Source of the DNA: Gordionus sp. m RMFG-2023 | Lineage: Eukaryota > Nematomorpha > Gordioida > Chordodea > Parachordodidae | Assembly (NCBI RefSeq): GCF_954871325.1 | Contig: NC_088776.1 | Coordinates: 13,020,052-13,084,051 of the forward strand | DNA: 64,000 nt | Direction of reading: 5' to 3' | In this document: positions 35,239 through 47,990 of the stretch, piece after piece | Numbering within the stretch: the first letter of the stretch is position 1 | Layout of the letters: every line of letters starts with the position of its first letter | Notes under the pieces: generated by a model | Databases searched by the model: none | Seen by the model: the letters and a program-made list of their open reading frames with translations, nothing else | What the model was told of the DNA's origin: nothing | Translations under genes and position numbers: made by a program

Positions 35239-37557
35239 TTATGGATCAATACATATAAAATATTATAATGATATATATAAAATTTAAAAAGGACGAATAT
35301 TTTATTTACGAAAATGACAATTATTTTACTAGGAAGAAGACGAATACACTATTACCAATTTTCCCAGTGGGGTAAAGTGAGTCACCCTCAAGCACCTTGA
35401 GGTATTTAGGGGGATATCTTACATTATAATAGCTTATTGCCATATATAATTTCAATATTTACATTTTTCACATTGTATTTCGAATTTAGAGAACAATTTT
35501 ATTTTTATATAATTTTAATTTTATAGTGTTCATTGTAGTGTTATAAATATTATGATAGAAATTTTTAATAAAAATAAAATTTCTTAGAGAATCAATAAAA
35601 GATAGTGGAAAACATAAGGTTTTTATTGTCATATGAATAAAAAATAACCCAAAATTTATCTTTTAATTTATTTATGATAATTTGTAAATCAAAACCGTCA
35701 TATTACATTATAGCATTATTTATATTAATTTTTACAAACTTTCAATAAAAATATCAAAAAATTTCTAAATGCCACTATTTGTTTTATTTCACAAAATATG
35801 GGCCCTCCCAATTATATACCACCCCCCTAAATATTTTAGTGTCTAATTATATTCATGAGAAATGCATGGATGTTTTGTCGGAAAAAACAAATGGAGTTAA
35901 ATCGATTCTAAAAAATATTGGAATGGGCATGATATCGTAAATTCTGAAAATTTCTGGCCAGGTCTTCCCACGCTCATTGATGTTGAGACCAAACAATCGT
36001 TTTATATTTAATTTAAATCGGTGGTAGATTGTTTATAATTTGCGAAATCGGGCATTTAGTTTCTTAGACAAATTTTATTTTTTAGTAGAGAATATATATC
36101 GGAAAGAATTTCTAAGAAAAAAAATCCCTCATTTTCATAGCTCTCTATTAGATGAGACTGCATGATGTTTTCAAAGGAAATTATAAAGTGTCTATATTTT
36201 TTTTAATGGTATGTTTTTAAATAAAAGTGTAATATCTAAATCGAGCGACATCTGTAAATATTAATCCACATGATCTTTAAATCAAAATGTTCTTAATGAT
36301 TTAATTATTTATTAAATATCAGTCTATCAATAAAAAAAAGGATTCGTTGGCAAAAGGACACCAACTTGATAAAAAAATATTTTAATTTATCCGAAGTAGA
36401 TTTATTAATTTCAAAGTAGAATGATTTTGTTAAAATTCGCTAAACGATCGAAGCTTGCGCTTAAAAATTCGGTTTAGGCCATTTTGAATCGGCTCAAAAC
36501 CTGCTAAAAACGGCATTTATAACCACTACTGGTTGGTGGTAAACCTCACATTATACTTAATAAAGTAGAAGCGGCGGCGATTTAAAAATTTCGATGGGAA
36601 TTATTTTTTTCATATAAAATTTAATATTAGGTCAATAATATCTCAATTTTATAAATATTTCAATGGGTTAAGAGTCCCACCACCTCCGCGAAGTTGGCCC
36701 AACTAAAATGAAATTTTACTAGTACCGATTTTATTGGCCTTTGTTTTATTTTGAAAATATTTTTGCTATTATTTAAAAAATTCATAAAAATTGTTAAAAC
36801 GTATCAGCGTCTACATGACAAGATTTTCACTGGATGCAAACCCCCTTCAAAAACCTTTGCCTACCCCCCTAAAAAATTCCAGCCTTATCATTATTTTCAC
36901 CTATTTATTTATTGATACTCTTTTCAAATAATTTATAAAGGATAACTTAAATTAATCTATATCTACTATCAACTATCGATATTTTATGAATATAAAGAAT
37001 TTATTTTTTAGATAATAAATTCAATTAAAACCTCCATTATTTACAATGAATTTATTATTATGGCATTATGAGCTTGCTTAAATATCTAAACCTTTTAAAT
37101 GTAATTTAAAAGGATAGTTTATTTGGAAAACAATGTGTATGATTGTTTGCAATATATAGATTTGGTCGATGAATTGTATTATAATCAGTGGCGTATCCAG
37201 GATTTTCTTATGAGGGGGGGGGGGGAATTTTTGGGGGGCTTCGCCCCCATACCCCTCTTAGGTCTTATGTTTTAGCTATTCCATTAAATTATTCATAATT
37301 TAATAATAATTATATTTGTATTTCTAACTATTATTTACTAATTCGTGCTAATGGATATTACAAGCCTATTTTTTATTATTTTTACTTAGGTATATAATAT
37401 ATAATAAAGTTTTTAAAATGTAAAGTTGAAATAAATTTTAATGTCATTTTTTTTATAAAATTTGCTTTAAAGCTACCCTTAGCTTAAATTCTCATACAAT
37501 ATAAGTATAATATAATTTTTTTATTGAAAATATTAATAGTATTGTGTATAAAATATT

Positions 37558-37778
37558 AATGTTGTTAAACGGCTTGTTTTGAGCCGATTTTTAAAAACGG
37601 CTAACTCAATATTTTCGCCAGAAAAATATTAACTAAGCCTCGAAATTTCGATACTATATGTCTAGACCTTTGCTTCTTCTATGAGCAAAATTTTCAGGCT
37701 TGCATAATATTTTTCTGGATAAATAACTGAGTTAGCCGTTTTTAAAAATCGGCTCAAAACGAGGCGTTTAACAAAACT
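37558..37778. mobile_element. 221-bp MITE, copy 1 (10-bp TSD)
   Basis: The left end AATGTTGTTAAACGGCTTG and the inverse of the right end (AGTTTTGTTAAACGCCTCG) form the start of a ~50-bp inverted repeat, which includes TTTTAAAAACGGCTAACTCA on both sides. A perfect 10-bp duplication ATAAAATATT flanks it (37548-37557 and 37779-37788). It is exactly the same length as the copy at 53841-54061. No coding sequence. The TSD length points to Mutator-like machinery (inference). Confidence 0.9.
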
Positions 37779-37899
37779 ATAAAATATTGACTAGAAAATA
37801 ATTTAAAAACAAGTTTTTTTAAACTTCTTATCAAATACAGTATTATACAAAAATTTTTATTAAATACTATAACTATAATGTGATTTTCAATTTTCGTGG

Positions 37900-38754
37900 G
37901 AATTTTGCCAATTCATCAAGAATTTTGTTTGTCGTTGGAACCAAATCTCTGTGGATATTTAACAGAGCTAACCCATTTAGCCGAGATTCTGAAGTAGTAC
38001 TTCATAAATATATTTTCAACCTTCTTAAGTTGGAAAGTCCTTACATTCGTACCTGTTATAATAGGCAAACATGGTAGAATATAAAACAACTTCAAAATAT
38101 TAGGAATTTGAGCCAAGGTTTCTCTACACCGATTGAGCGCATCAATAGCATGCTCAGGTAAAATAGCTAAACGTAGTAAATATTTATACCACAATTCGAA
38201 TTCACTGATTAAATTTATTTCAGTATCAATATCATAGGAATAAAATTTTGCTAAATATTTAATTTTACCAATAGTGGCATTAGAAAACCAAGATGGATCT
38301 TTGGGTATTAAAACTTGAAGATTGCTAAAGACTTGTTTTTTATCTAAAAACCGTACTTTTATTTGCAAAAAGTATCTAAGAATGGGATGAAAGTGGATAT
38401 TTTATGATATTCTTCAGTTGAGCCAATATTTATTTTACATCTCAATAATTGCCCAGGTGCTAGATGAGGTTTAATTAGTGTTATATCATAAAATTTAGCC
38501 TTCGATTCAACGTCTATATAAATATTATGAAAATATTTATCTACATTCATTCTTATTGTATCTACCTGTTCATATATATTTTCCGCCAAATCAATAACCT
38601 GAACCAAATCTAAATTTGGTTTTTGTAAATTTCTACAAAGTAGTGAGCTATAGGAAAATAATTTATTGATGCAACTAGCAGCAATGATAAACTCTGATTG
38701 ATCAATTGAATTCAATAATGATATCGCTTCTGACGACACATTACTTTTTTTCAT
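37900..38754 (-). pseudogene. ZMYM1/DUF4371-type hAT transposase, C-terminal half
   Basis: Two overlapping minus-strand frames. The first (38359-38754) begins MKKSNVSSEAISLLNSIDQS and has the LAENIYEQVDTIRMNVDKYF and YIPFLDTF-like blocks typical of ZMYM1-like hAT proteins. The second (37916-38368) has ALNRCRETLAQIPNILKLFY and LPIITGT, corresponding to the hAT dimerisation region (PNI..LL.IL..LPVTTAT). The conserved ERSFS motif is degraded to NVRTFQ. A frameshift at about 38360 separates the two. Confidence 0.75.
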
Positions 38755-39408
38755 GCTCAGCCTTATTTAACTTTTGTATTTCTATTTCTTCTGTTCTACA
38801 AAATCGAAGTAAAAATAATCTATTTATAAAATTATAGATATTTATTAATAATTAATATTAAAAATACTTATTAATTCTAACTTACTAATAATTTTGAATT
38901 TAATAAAATAATTATATATAATAATAAACAAAATTACTATTTGATTTCTTTGACTTAAAATTTTTCCATTTTATTAACATTTTTGAATAATGTTAATGTA
39001 CTCACAAGGAAAGGAAATTTTAATAAAATATATTTATAAAAAAATAAGTTTTATGTTGGAAAATTGTTATTCAAATATTTGTAAAATTTTGATTGGGGGG
39101 GGGGGGGGGTGGAAGGTAAAATTTTTATTAGCTTAAAATGATATCTAAGAAAACAGTCAAATTTGCGATGAGGGGGGGAGGGAATTTACCCCTTTCCTCC
39201 CCATTGGTTACGCGCCTGATTATAATAATACTATAATAAAAGTATTAATTTTTACAGCAATAAATTTTGTCCTATTTCATCTCAAAATTTAAAAGATAAC
39301 CCCCCAAAAAATTTATCTTACCCCCATTAAAGAAGCTTACCCCATACACCCTCAAAAAAATAAAATGCAAACTGTTCCTACCCCTCTCATGTAGACGCTG
39401 AAACGTAT

Positions 39409-41340
39409 AGAAATCAAAATTTTTATTTTAGTTGATATTAAATGAAAATTAAAATATTGAAAAATAAAACTTTCTTTGAAAATTTTACTGTATTGACTAT
39501 ATATTCAAATTATAATAAAGATAAAAGTGATTCAAATTTTACACTTTTGTAAAAAATATTAAACGATCAAAAAATTAGGGGATATTCCCCCACGCAATTC
39601 ACCTAATCATAATCTCTAAAAGCCATAAAGTGGACAAAACGGTTGCAACATATCAAATTGCGGTTTAATTTCAATCATTTTCGTTTTCTCAGATGAGTTT
39701 TATTTTTCCACTAAGGATTTTGAAATCTAATGCTGAATTTCAATTCAATAAAATAAAACTTACAAAGAGACATGATACAAGAACTGAAATTCTAGAAAAA
39801 ATTACTTTATTATATTTTTTTAGACAATAAATAAAGAAGAAAAAAATTAATTTGAGTTATAATTTTTTATAGGTTTGTTATGCATTTGTAATGATAGGAA
39901 TATTGCATTAACCCAAGCAATTTATTTTTATAAACATGGTCCCAGATTTAAAATAATGTATAAATAAAATTTTGTACAATAATATTGTTGAAATTAAAAC
40001 ACCACCTTTTCCTATTTTTTTTATGAAGAATTAAAATCGTGAAAACTATCCAAGCTTGGTCCACTTACCAATTATATAGTGAATTTTAACTTCCTTCTTT
40101 TTAATAATACTAATGGAAGTAAATTCAAAATTAAATTCCCTTAAAGCATGTGAAGATCTTTTACTCTTTCCATAGAAATTCTTAATTTAACTAACAGGCA
40201 TAATATTGTCTATACATGCTTATATTAAGAGTAGATATTTTAATTTATCTTTCTGATGTAAGGGAAACTTCTGATTTTGCTCATAACTATAAAATAATTT
40301 CAAAAAAAAATAGATCAAGAGACGTACATTACATGCAACTTTCAAATTGGCTTCATTCAATGAAATGTAGACCCCGTTTTGATCAACGTACTTTCACTCT
40401 ATTGAAAGAAATACATTCTCAGGCGATACATCTTTACTGAAATCTTAATTTAATGTTTTCAATATATAACCATTCAATTGTCGCTTTTCTATGGTACAAT
40501 ATTTTCTTCATCGAAATTTCAAAACATGTTTGATGAAAAATATTTTTAAAATTCCAGCATATTAATTCGATATTAGTATCTTATAACAACTAATATAAAG
40601 ATCTACTAATAAAATTGTAATTTTTACTCATTACTGTCTTTAGGGGCATTCTCACATTCTAAAATTTCAAACATGGAAATAATTCTCTATACTTTTTATG
40701 TTTAATTAAACTATAAACTCGTTTTAGAATTAAACTATGTTAAAGATATTGTTTTCACAAATAATTTGATAGTCAAAAAAAAGTAAGAATAAACAAAAAT
40801 GGTTGCTGAATTTATTTATCTTTTATATCTATGTCGCAGTATATCTAGGAAATAATAATTATGAAAAATAGAAATTTAATTTTTTATGGATTAAATATTT
40901 TCAATTTTACGGTCAATTTTCATATCTTTCAAGAAAAAGTTATATATATATAATATCTTGAATGTTTAATTTAACCCATTTTTATTAGCCAATATCATAA
41001 TTACAAATCAAAGTATTCACTTTTTAAAATTAGCCTCCTAACCAGTGATTTTTATTTAGAATAGCCGGTAAAGGCTACGACAATGGAAGGGGCTATGCCG
41101 TAATCAGGGTTGTGAACCAGAACCTGAGTCCCTCGAACCCTTAATATTTTACAGAACACAAACCCGAACCGTTTTTAAAAAATTTCGGGTTAAGGGTTCA
41201 ATAACTTTTTTTCAAATTTATTTAAAAAATATATTAAAAATATAAGGCGATAGTTTGATTGGCATTGTTTTATTTTTTGCATTTTAAATCATAAATTGCA
41301 GCCTTTATTTTATATTTGATTTTGCCGGAAATGCATTATA
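39409..41340. other. AT-rich interval with one unexplained open frame
   Basis: Mostly featureless. An open frame at 40216-40440 (contains MQLSNWLHSMKCRPRFD) has more complex composition than its surroundings but no family I recognise; a strong donor-like GTAAGG lies inside it near 40258. A TE-end-like patch with GAACCAGAACC and its near-inverse is at about 41105-41215. Confidence 0.4.
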
Positions 41341-41355
41341 ATAGGTGTTTAATCC

Positions 41356-44300
41356 GGTTCCATGTCAATTCAGAGAAACTTTTATCGCTAAACACTTTTT
41401 CGCGAAATTTTTATCGCGAATGTCGTTTATAGTGAAACAAATATCGCAAATTTTTTATAGCGAAACTCTTATCGCGAAACCTTTAAAGCGAATACATTAG
41501 AGCGAAATTTTTATCGCGAATCAATAATCGCGAAAATTTTATAGCGAAGTCAATATCGCAAAACATAAATCGCGAAGACAATATAGCGAAAACTATTTCG
41601 CGAAATATAACGCGGCCTATTATTATTTATTTTTTTTTATTAAAATAATTTATTTTATTTATATTTAATGTTAATATTTTATTTATCAACAAATAAACAT
41701 ATTATATCATGATATATATTTTTTATTTATATTATTATATTATGAAATGAAATGAAATGAAATGAAATGAAATGAAATGAAATGAAATGAAAAACGGATT
41801 TCTTTTATTTGATATTTTTTTTATAAAAAAAATGATATGCTACTATTGTAATTTTATTTTTGTTACAATTTATTAGTGATCTTCACACGCCCAAAATTTT
41901 AAGCAAAAAATATTTTTTGAAGTTCAGAAAGATTTTAAAACATATTTTGATAAAAATTTTAAATCTTTTTTGAGGAATTCTTTTGTGAATTTTATAAAAA
42001 ATAAACAATCTTTTAGGTGAAATCTTTTATAGTTTTTTTTATCATTTTTGTAAAATTATCTATTTTTTAAGTAAATTAAAAGAGGTGGGTTTTCTAAATA
42101 ATATTTTTTAAAAATATTTTTATTTAAATTATTTATGTATATGATCGTTTTAAGGATAATAATTTAATCTGACAATTTTTATATTCTTTATTGAAGATGT
42201 TCCTTGGAAAAATGACAATTATCATAATCGGTATTTTTAAACATAATAAATTTTTTTTATGGTAAAATATGTATTTTTAACATGTTAAATTAAAATTTTA
42301 ATTAAGATGCACCATATAAAAGTCACAATTATCATAATCGTTATTTTTAAAGTTTTTTAACATTTTTTGATGTAAATCAGTTAAAATAAGTATTGTTAAC
42401 ATGTATTAATAAAACTTCAGTGAAGATGTACCCTAGATAAGTGGCAATTGTCATAACCCTTATTTTTAAAGTATTTTTGATGCAAATGGAAAATATAGAT
42501 TGTAAAATTAAAATTTCATGAAGATCCACAGAAAAGTGACATTTGTAATAATCGTTATTTTTAAACTTTTTTGACGTATATGGGCCAAAATAAGTATTGA
42601 TAACATGTTAAAATAAAATATCAATGAAGATGTACCATAGATAGGTGACAATTGTCATAATCGTTGTTTTTAAAGTTTTCTGAAATATTTTGATATAAAA
42701 GGGTAAAAATATAGATTGTAAAAATGTCAAATTAAAATTTCATGACGATGTATCATATAAAATTGACAATTACCATAATCGTTATTTTTTAAAGTTTTTA
42801 AATTTTTTTGAAGCAAATGGGCTAAAATATAAATTGCTAACATGTTAAAATAATATTTCAGTGAAGATGTACCCTAGATAAGTGATAATAGTTATAATCG
42901 TTATTTTTAAGTTTATGAATTGTTTGACGCAATTGGATAAAAATTTAAATTGTTAACATGTTAAAATAAAATTTCAGTCCAAACAAAAAAACAAATCGAT
43001 ATTTTCAATCTCATAATCGTTGTTCCTTTTATCCTGCTTAAAATTTGATAAAAATATGCAAAGTGATTAGTAAAGATAGCTGTAACCTATGTTAAATTCT
43101 AAACTTTTAAGATATGGATTCACAATCTTATTCCTTTAATTAATAAATTTTAATTCTACATTATAAAAATGTATAACCTTGCATTCACAGTTAGCAAATA
43201 TTTTTGTATACTCGTGGCAAAATAGTGATGAGTTTGAATTCAGGGTAGGATTTTTATAGAAAGAACTTAAAAACCATATGAATATTATTTAGTAATATGA
43301 TACAATTAACATCCTATAAATTTAATGTTAAGATTTTATTATGGTTAAAATGGATTACAATCTATATTTTATTTAACCCATTTACATCAAAGACCTTTAT
43401 AAATAACGATTATAAAATTGTCACTTTTCAATGGTATATCTTCATAAAATTTTAATTTAGAATGTTTATAATCTATATTTTAATCCATTTGCAACAAAAA
43501 TATTCAAAAAAACCTTATTAACAACGATTATGACAATTGTAACTTATCTATGGTACATCTTCACTGAAATTTTATTTTAACATGTAAGCAATTTATATTT
43601 TTGCCCATTTGGGTCTAAAAAATTCAAATAATTTTAAAAATAACGATTATGACTATTGTCACCTTTCTATGGTGCATCCTCATGAAATTTTAATTTAACA
43701 TGTTTACAATCTATATTTTTACCCATTTGCGTCAAAAAAATTCAAACAAGTTTAAAAATAATGATTATGACAATTGTCACTTATATAGGGTACATCTTCA
43801 CTGAAATTTTAATTTAACATGTTTACAATCTATTTTTTTACCCATTTGCGTCAAAAAAATTCAAAAAACTTTAAAAATAACGATTATGACAATTTGTCAC
43901 TTATCTAAGGTACATTTTCACTGAAATTTTATTTTAACATGTTAGCAATACTTATTTTAGTCCATTTACGTCAAAAAAATTTTTTAAAGTTATAAAATAA
44001 CGATTATGACAATTGTCACTTTTTTATGGTTCATGAAATTCTAATTTAACATGTTTACAATCTATATTTTTACCCATTTGCATCAAAAAACTTTAAAAAT
44101 AAGGATTATGACAATTGTCACTTATCTAGGGTGCATCTTCACTGAAATTTTATTTAAACATGCTAGCAATATTTATTCTTACCCATTTTGGTCAAAAAAA
44201 TTAAAAAAACTTTAAAAATAACGATTATGACAAATGTCACTTTTCAATGGTACATCTTCATGAAATATTAATTTAGCATGTTTACAATCTATACTTTTAT

Positions 44301-45069
44301 CCATTCACAACAAAAGAATTCAAAAAAGTTTAAAAATAATGATTATAATAATTGTCACTTATCTAGGGTACATCTTCACTGAAGTTTTATTTTATTTAAG
44401 CATACTAGCAATACATATTTTAACCTATTTTGGTCAAAAAACTTTAAAAATAACAATTATGACAATTGTCACTTTTCAATGGTAGATCTTCATGAAATTT
44501 TAGCCTATACTTAAGAAATAGATAATTTTACAAATATGATAAAAAAAACTATAAAGATTTCACCTAAAAATTGTATATTTATAATAAATTTCACAAAAGA
44601 ATTCCTTAAAAAAGATATATTTACAAAAAAGATTTAAAATTTTTATCATATGTTCAAAAAAATTTTTGAACTTCAAGAAATATTTTTTACTTAAAATCTT
44701 GAGCGTGAAAATCACTAATAAATTGTAACAAAAATAATATTACAATAGCAGCATATCATTTTTTATTAAAAAACATCAAATAATAAATAATATATTTTTC
44801 TTTTAAATAAATGCATTTGCAATATATTTATTGTTTCGCGGTAATGACTTCGCGCAAACATATTCGCGATAAAAAATTCGCTGTAAAGTATTCGCGTAAA
44901 ATGTATTCGCTCTAATAAATTCGCGACAATGGCTTCGCGAAATTGTCTTCGCTATAAATGTTTCGCGGAGATAAATTCGCAGAATTAGTTTCGCGATTTT
45001 ACCTTCGCTATAAAAACTTTTCGCGATAAACGACATTCGAGATAAGTTTCGCTGAATTGACCTGATACA
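41356..45069. mobile_element. Giant foldback element, copy B (3.7 kb)
   Basis: Same termini as copy A (GGTTCCATGTCAATTCAG; inverse right end TGTATCAGGTCAATTCAG). The 9-bp flanks GTTTAATCC and GTTTAACCC agree at 8 of 9 positions. Tip arrays lie at about 41372-41612 and 44815-45050; the tandem arms are about 42190-42980 and 43380-44500. The centre (about 42990-43400) is nearly identical to that of copy A, but the arms have fewer units. An AATGA pentamer run lies at about 41747-41792. Confidence 0.85.
41747..41792. repeat. AATGA microsatellite
   Basis: About nine perfect copies of the pentamer AATGA inside the left spacer of foldback copy B. The same position in copy A has no such run. Confidence 0.85.
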
Positions 45070-45078
45070 GTTTAACCC

Positions 45079-46426
45079 TAAATTTTATATTGAACATTTG
45101 AAGAAATTATAATTTACATTAAAAATATGGAAAAATTATGAAAACATTAATATAAATTAAGATTTCTTGTAAAATAACTTTATTAATTACGAATTGTAAT
45201 GCAATGTCAAAGTTAGGCATAAAAAATCGATATTTTACTTTAACATCTCTATTTTGGATGATACCATGATAATTCGCCTATATTCTAATTATAATGAGTA
45301 ATTTTTATGATAAGACCTAGTTATAGTAAAATAAAGTTGATGAAAAATTGATGTTTCTGTTTTTACACTAAATTTTATATAATTATTTAATTTTCTGGAC
45401 CAAAAACTCTAAACCCATCCGAACCTTGTTCAAAGATATTTCACTAAACCAAAATTCAATAGTGCATAGGGACCAGAAAGGGCAATATTTATTTTTGAAA
45501 TTTATAATCGTATACAAATTTCAAATAGTTGAGAAAAAAATATTTCTGAGCGATTAAATGACTAGTTCTGAACGTTTCATATATTTTTCTAAGCAATTCA
45601 TTTCTTAATCTGAGCGTTTGAATTTTATTACTGTGCAATTAGTATTTTTTTGGGCAACCATTGATATGTAACTGATTTGTATGGAATTTTATATAAGTGC
45701 TGTTGCAGTGTGATATATGCCTAGAGATTATTGGCAAACCACTATCACCTGTATATAAACTAGTAGGGTATAACAATGGCAAAATTGAAGTGTTGGACAA
45801 ATTTACAGTGAAGGTTGAAGTAAAAAACATTTCTAAATTTTTACCTACTTGGGGGAGATAATTCCCTTATTTTCGAATGCATTTCCTCAGAGAAATCGAT
45901 ATAAAGCTCCTGGAAGGAGTTTGGATAAATTATATAAATATGAATGTCACCACTTTAAATACTACTACACCTAAATCTCCTCAAGTTTTTTTTAAAGAAA
46001 TAAAGCTCCAACAAGCAGTTCATTTTTGTTGTGATATTATATAAACTTAAAAGGTCAATTGAATTAAATTAGTTTATAAGATATATAGTTAAAAATTAAT
46101 AATAAAAGGAACCATTGACATGTATCTTTTAGAAGAATATAAAATGAACAAGTCTTAACTACACAAGACTTAATATGATATAAAATGTATTTATTCATCC
46201 AGCATATAGCTCTAGACCTAACCCACATGAATTAAGTGAAGGTGATGGTTTTTTATTGGCCATGAAGCCAGCAATAATATGAGGAATTAATTTGGAATTT
46301 GATTTCATATAATATTTTATTATTTAAAAATGAAAATAATTTATGTCAAATAAAATTTTAAAAATTATTATAATAAATATTTCCATTATATTATTCATTT
46401 TGCATTGTTTTTAAATAAGTCTTATA
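45079..46426. other. Interval 3' of the deoxynucleoside kinase gene
   Basis: AT-rich. It contains a possible retropepsin-like fossil (about 45690-45960) and a short open stretch with PAYSSRPNPHELSEGDGF near 46200-46280 that I cannot place. No complete gene. Confidence 0.4.
45690..45960 (+). mobile_element. Possible LTR-retrotransposon protease-region fossil
   Basis: A short reading (GKPLSPVYKLVGYNNGKIEV, then VKVEVKN) resembles the C-terminal half of a Ty3/Gypsy-type aspartic protease. It is a small, broken remnant with no LTRs in sight, so it is probably old. The family call is tentative. Confidence 0.35.
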
Positions 46427-47521
46427 TTAAAAATCATAAAATTTGGAACAATTTCCATACAACTGCTTTAAAGGTGACCGATCACAATTGTTTGACAGAT
46501 GTTTATGTATTATAATATTTTCAAACATATCTTTCATAACTTGAGAGGCATGTTTTTCCATGAATTTATTTGACTGATTTCCATCCAGGACCTATATATA
46601 TATATTATGTTTAAAATCTATATTTTTACAAATATTACCAAAACTGGTATGTCAAAATCTGTAAAATACTTCTTTATAAGCCAACTTTCATGTAATTCAT
46701 GTAGTTCATTTAATAGGTCCTAATAATGTATAATAATATATATTTTAAAAAAATGATTACCAATGAAATCATTGTTTCTTCTATTCTTCCTCTTTCTTTT
46801 ATTCTGTGGTAACATATTATAGGGTCTGTTCTGATATAGACTAATTATATCAAGAAATAGATTAAATTAATAGAAAAATAGTTAAACTTATCAAATCAAT
46901 TTTAAGTGGGAGCACTTTGGAACAAAAATCAAACCATTCTGAATAAACTAAGTATTCAACATCATTTATAGTTTTCCTAAAATTTATTTATAATAAAGGA
47001 ATAAAGGGCTTATTTACTTATTATGCATATTTTCAACAAATGTATATTTTGCAGAATATATTGATCGTTCAATTATTTTATAAGGACATTTCTAAGAAAT
47101 TTGAAATTTATATAAAATAATTAGGTATCTACAGTAGGTTTATAGATTATATCCATCAATGATTTTTGAACAAACATTTGAAATGCAAACCCCCATTTTA
47201 CAGGATCAGCATAGTATAAATCCTGTAAAAAAAATTAAATATATTTTAATAATGCTTAAATATACTAATAGGTTGTGTCCACATAAATTTCTCCATTTAT
47301 CTATTGGTTCAGGGAACACCTTATTTAAAATAAATTATTACGAATAAAATATGGAAATACTTGTATATTGGGATTGTTTAAAAAGTAGTTTGTAAATGAA
47401 GTCTTGCCACTGCCAATATTTCCTTCGATTGATATCTTTTAGCAAATATGTTACATATATATATATAAATAATTATTACATTTTGTACAGAAAACGATTT
47501 CTTCTTAGGAGATGAAACCAT
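46427..47521 (-). CDS. dNK: Deoxynucleoside kinase (dNK/TK2-like)
   Basis: Nine exons join in frame into 249 residues, the length of Drosophila dNK: 47480-47521, 47361-47435, 47266-47319, 47133-47222, 47018-47091, 46888-46976, 46761-46840, 46639-46719 and 46427-46591. It phosphorylates deoxynucleosides in the salvage route to dNTPs. Visible motifs are the P-loop GNIGSGKT (residues 19-26), EPIDKW (43-48), ERSIYSAKYTFVENM (95-109), DLIIYIRTDP, the LID arginines in RIKERGR (154-160) and LNELHELHESWL. Every expected catalytic element is present. The N-terminus is only 14 residues before the kinase fold and no clear mitochondrial presequence is seen. The eight introns are 41-47 nt with GT-AG ends. 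The start is the first in-frame ATG upstream of exon 2. Confidence 0.96.
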
Positions 47522-47990
47522 TTGGATAATATTTAAAACAATTCTCAAAAAAACCGCCTTTATAAGGAAAAATTGGCGCTAATAAGTGCATTAATCTATT
47601 GGTTTTGTTAAAATAAGAGGATTGACAGTGGTCATTTGAACACAAACATGTATGTTCTGTTAGATAGAGCGCATAACGATAACGAATCGTAAAAATAAAA
47701 TTAACATGTTTATTATTATTTGTATTATAAAAAAAATATGTTAAAACAGACTGTTGGATTATAAATTAATTAAAAATATATATATTTGAATAGCTCCTTG
47801 TTGGGAGGGGGGGGGGGGTGAAGGGGGGAGCTTACAATGAAAGTAGGATATGTTAATGGCTTGTTAGCCTTTGCTTAAGATAGAATTAGTGATCTGCATC
47901 GGGCCTAATTCTTCAATCCCGGCCCGGCCCAAAATTTTTTTTAAAGACAATTAATTTTGAAGAACTAGAAAGTGACAAAATGACAAAAGT
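47522..47990. other. 5' flank of the kinase gene with poly-G tract
   Basis: AT-rich promoter-side DNA. A G-rich block (about 47808-47831) is bracketed by AGCTCC and GGAGCT. A GGGCC/GGCCC patch near 47898-47935 looks like a TE end. Nothing else is recognised. Confidence 0.4.

Larger units (their letters stand above)
33971..36796. other. AT-rich interval with TE remnants
   Basis: No host gene found. It holds a hAT stub at 34858-34960 and a small GC-rich inverted repeat at 35135-35238. It also has TE-end-like patches near 35350-35410 (GTGGGGTAAAGTGAGTCACC) and 35800-35845. Text like GAATCGGCTCAAAACCTGC near 36490 resembles the end of the 221-bp MITE family. Confidence 0.4.
37186..39218 (-). mobile_element. 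ZMYM-type hAT transposon inside a hAT MITE
   Basis: Ends CAGTGGCGTATCCAGG and the inverse of CAGGCGCGTAACCAATGG, with a perfect 8-bp duplication ATTATAAT (37178-37185 and 39219-39226). Poly-G tracts sit just inside both ends (about 37217-37225 and 39097-39110). It carries the C-terminal half of a transposase on the minus strand and the 221-bp MITE at 37558-37778. At 2 kb it lacks the transposase N-terminus and is an internally deleted copy. Confidence 0.9.
36805..39400. mobile_element. hAT MITE (CAGCG(T/A)C family), copy 2, split by a ZMYM-type hAT
   Basis: Ends CAGCGTCTACATGACA and the inverse of CAGCGTCTACATGAGA, with a perfect 8-bp duplication AAACGTAT (36797-36804 and 39401-39408). Removing the 2033-bp insertion and one 8-bp duplication leaves about 555 bp, matching copy 1 (567 bp) in inverse orientation. 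Confidence 0.88.

Noticed and set aside
47808-47831. G-rich block as telomeric repeat or origin
   Set aside because: It is a plain G-run without a telomere unit, and similar runs occur at many TE ends in the window.
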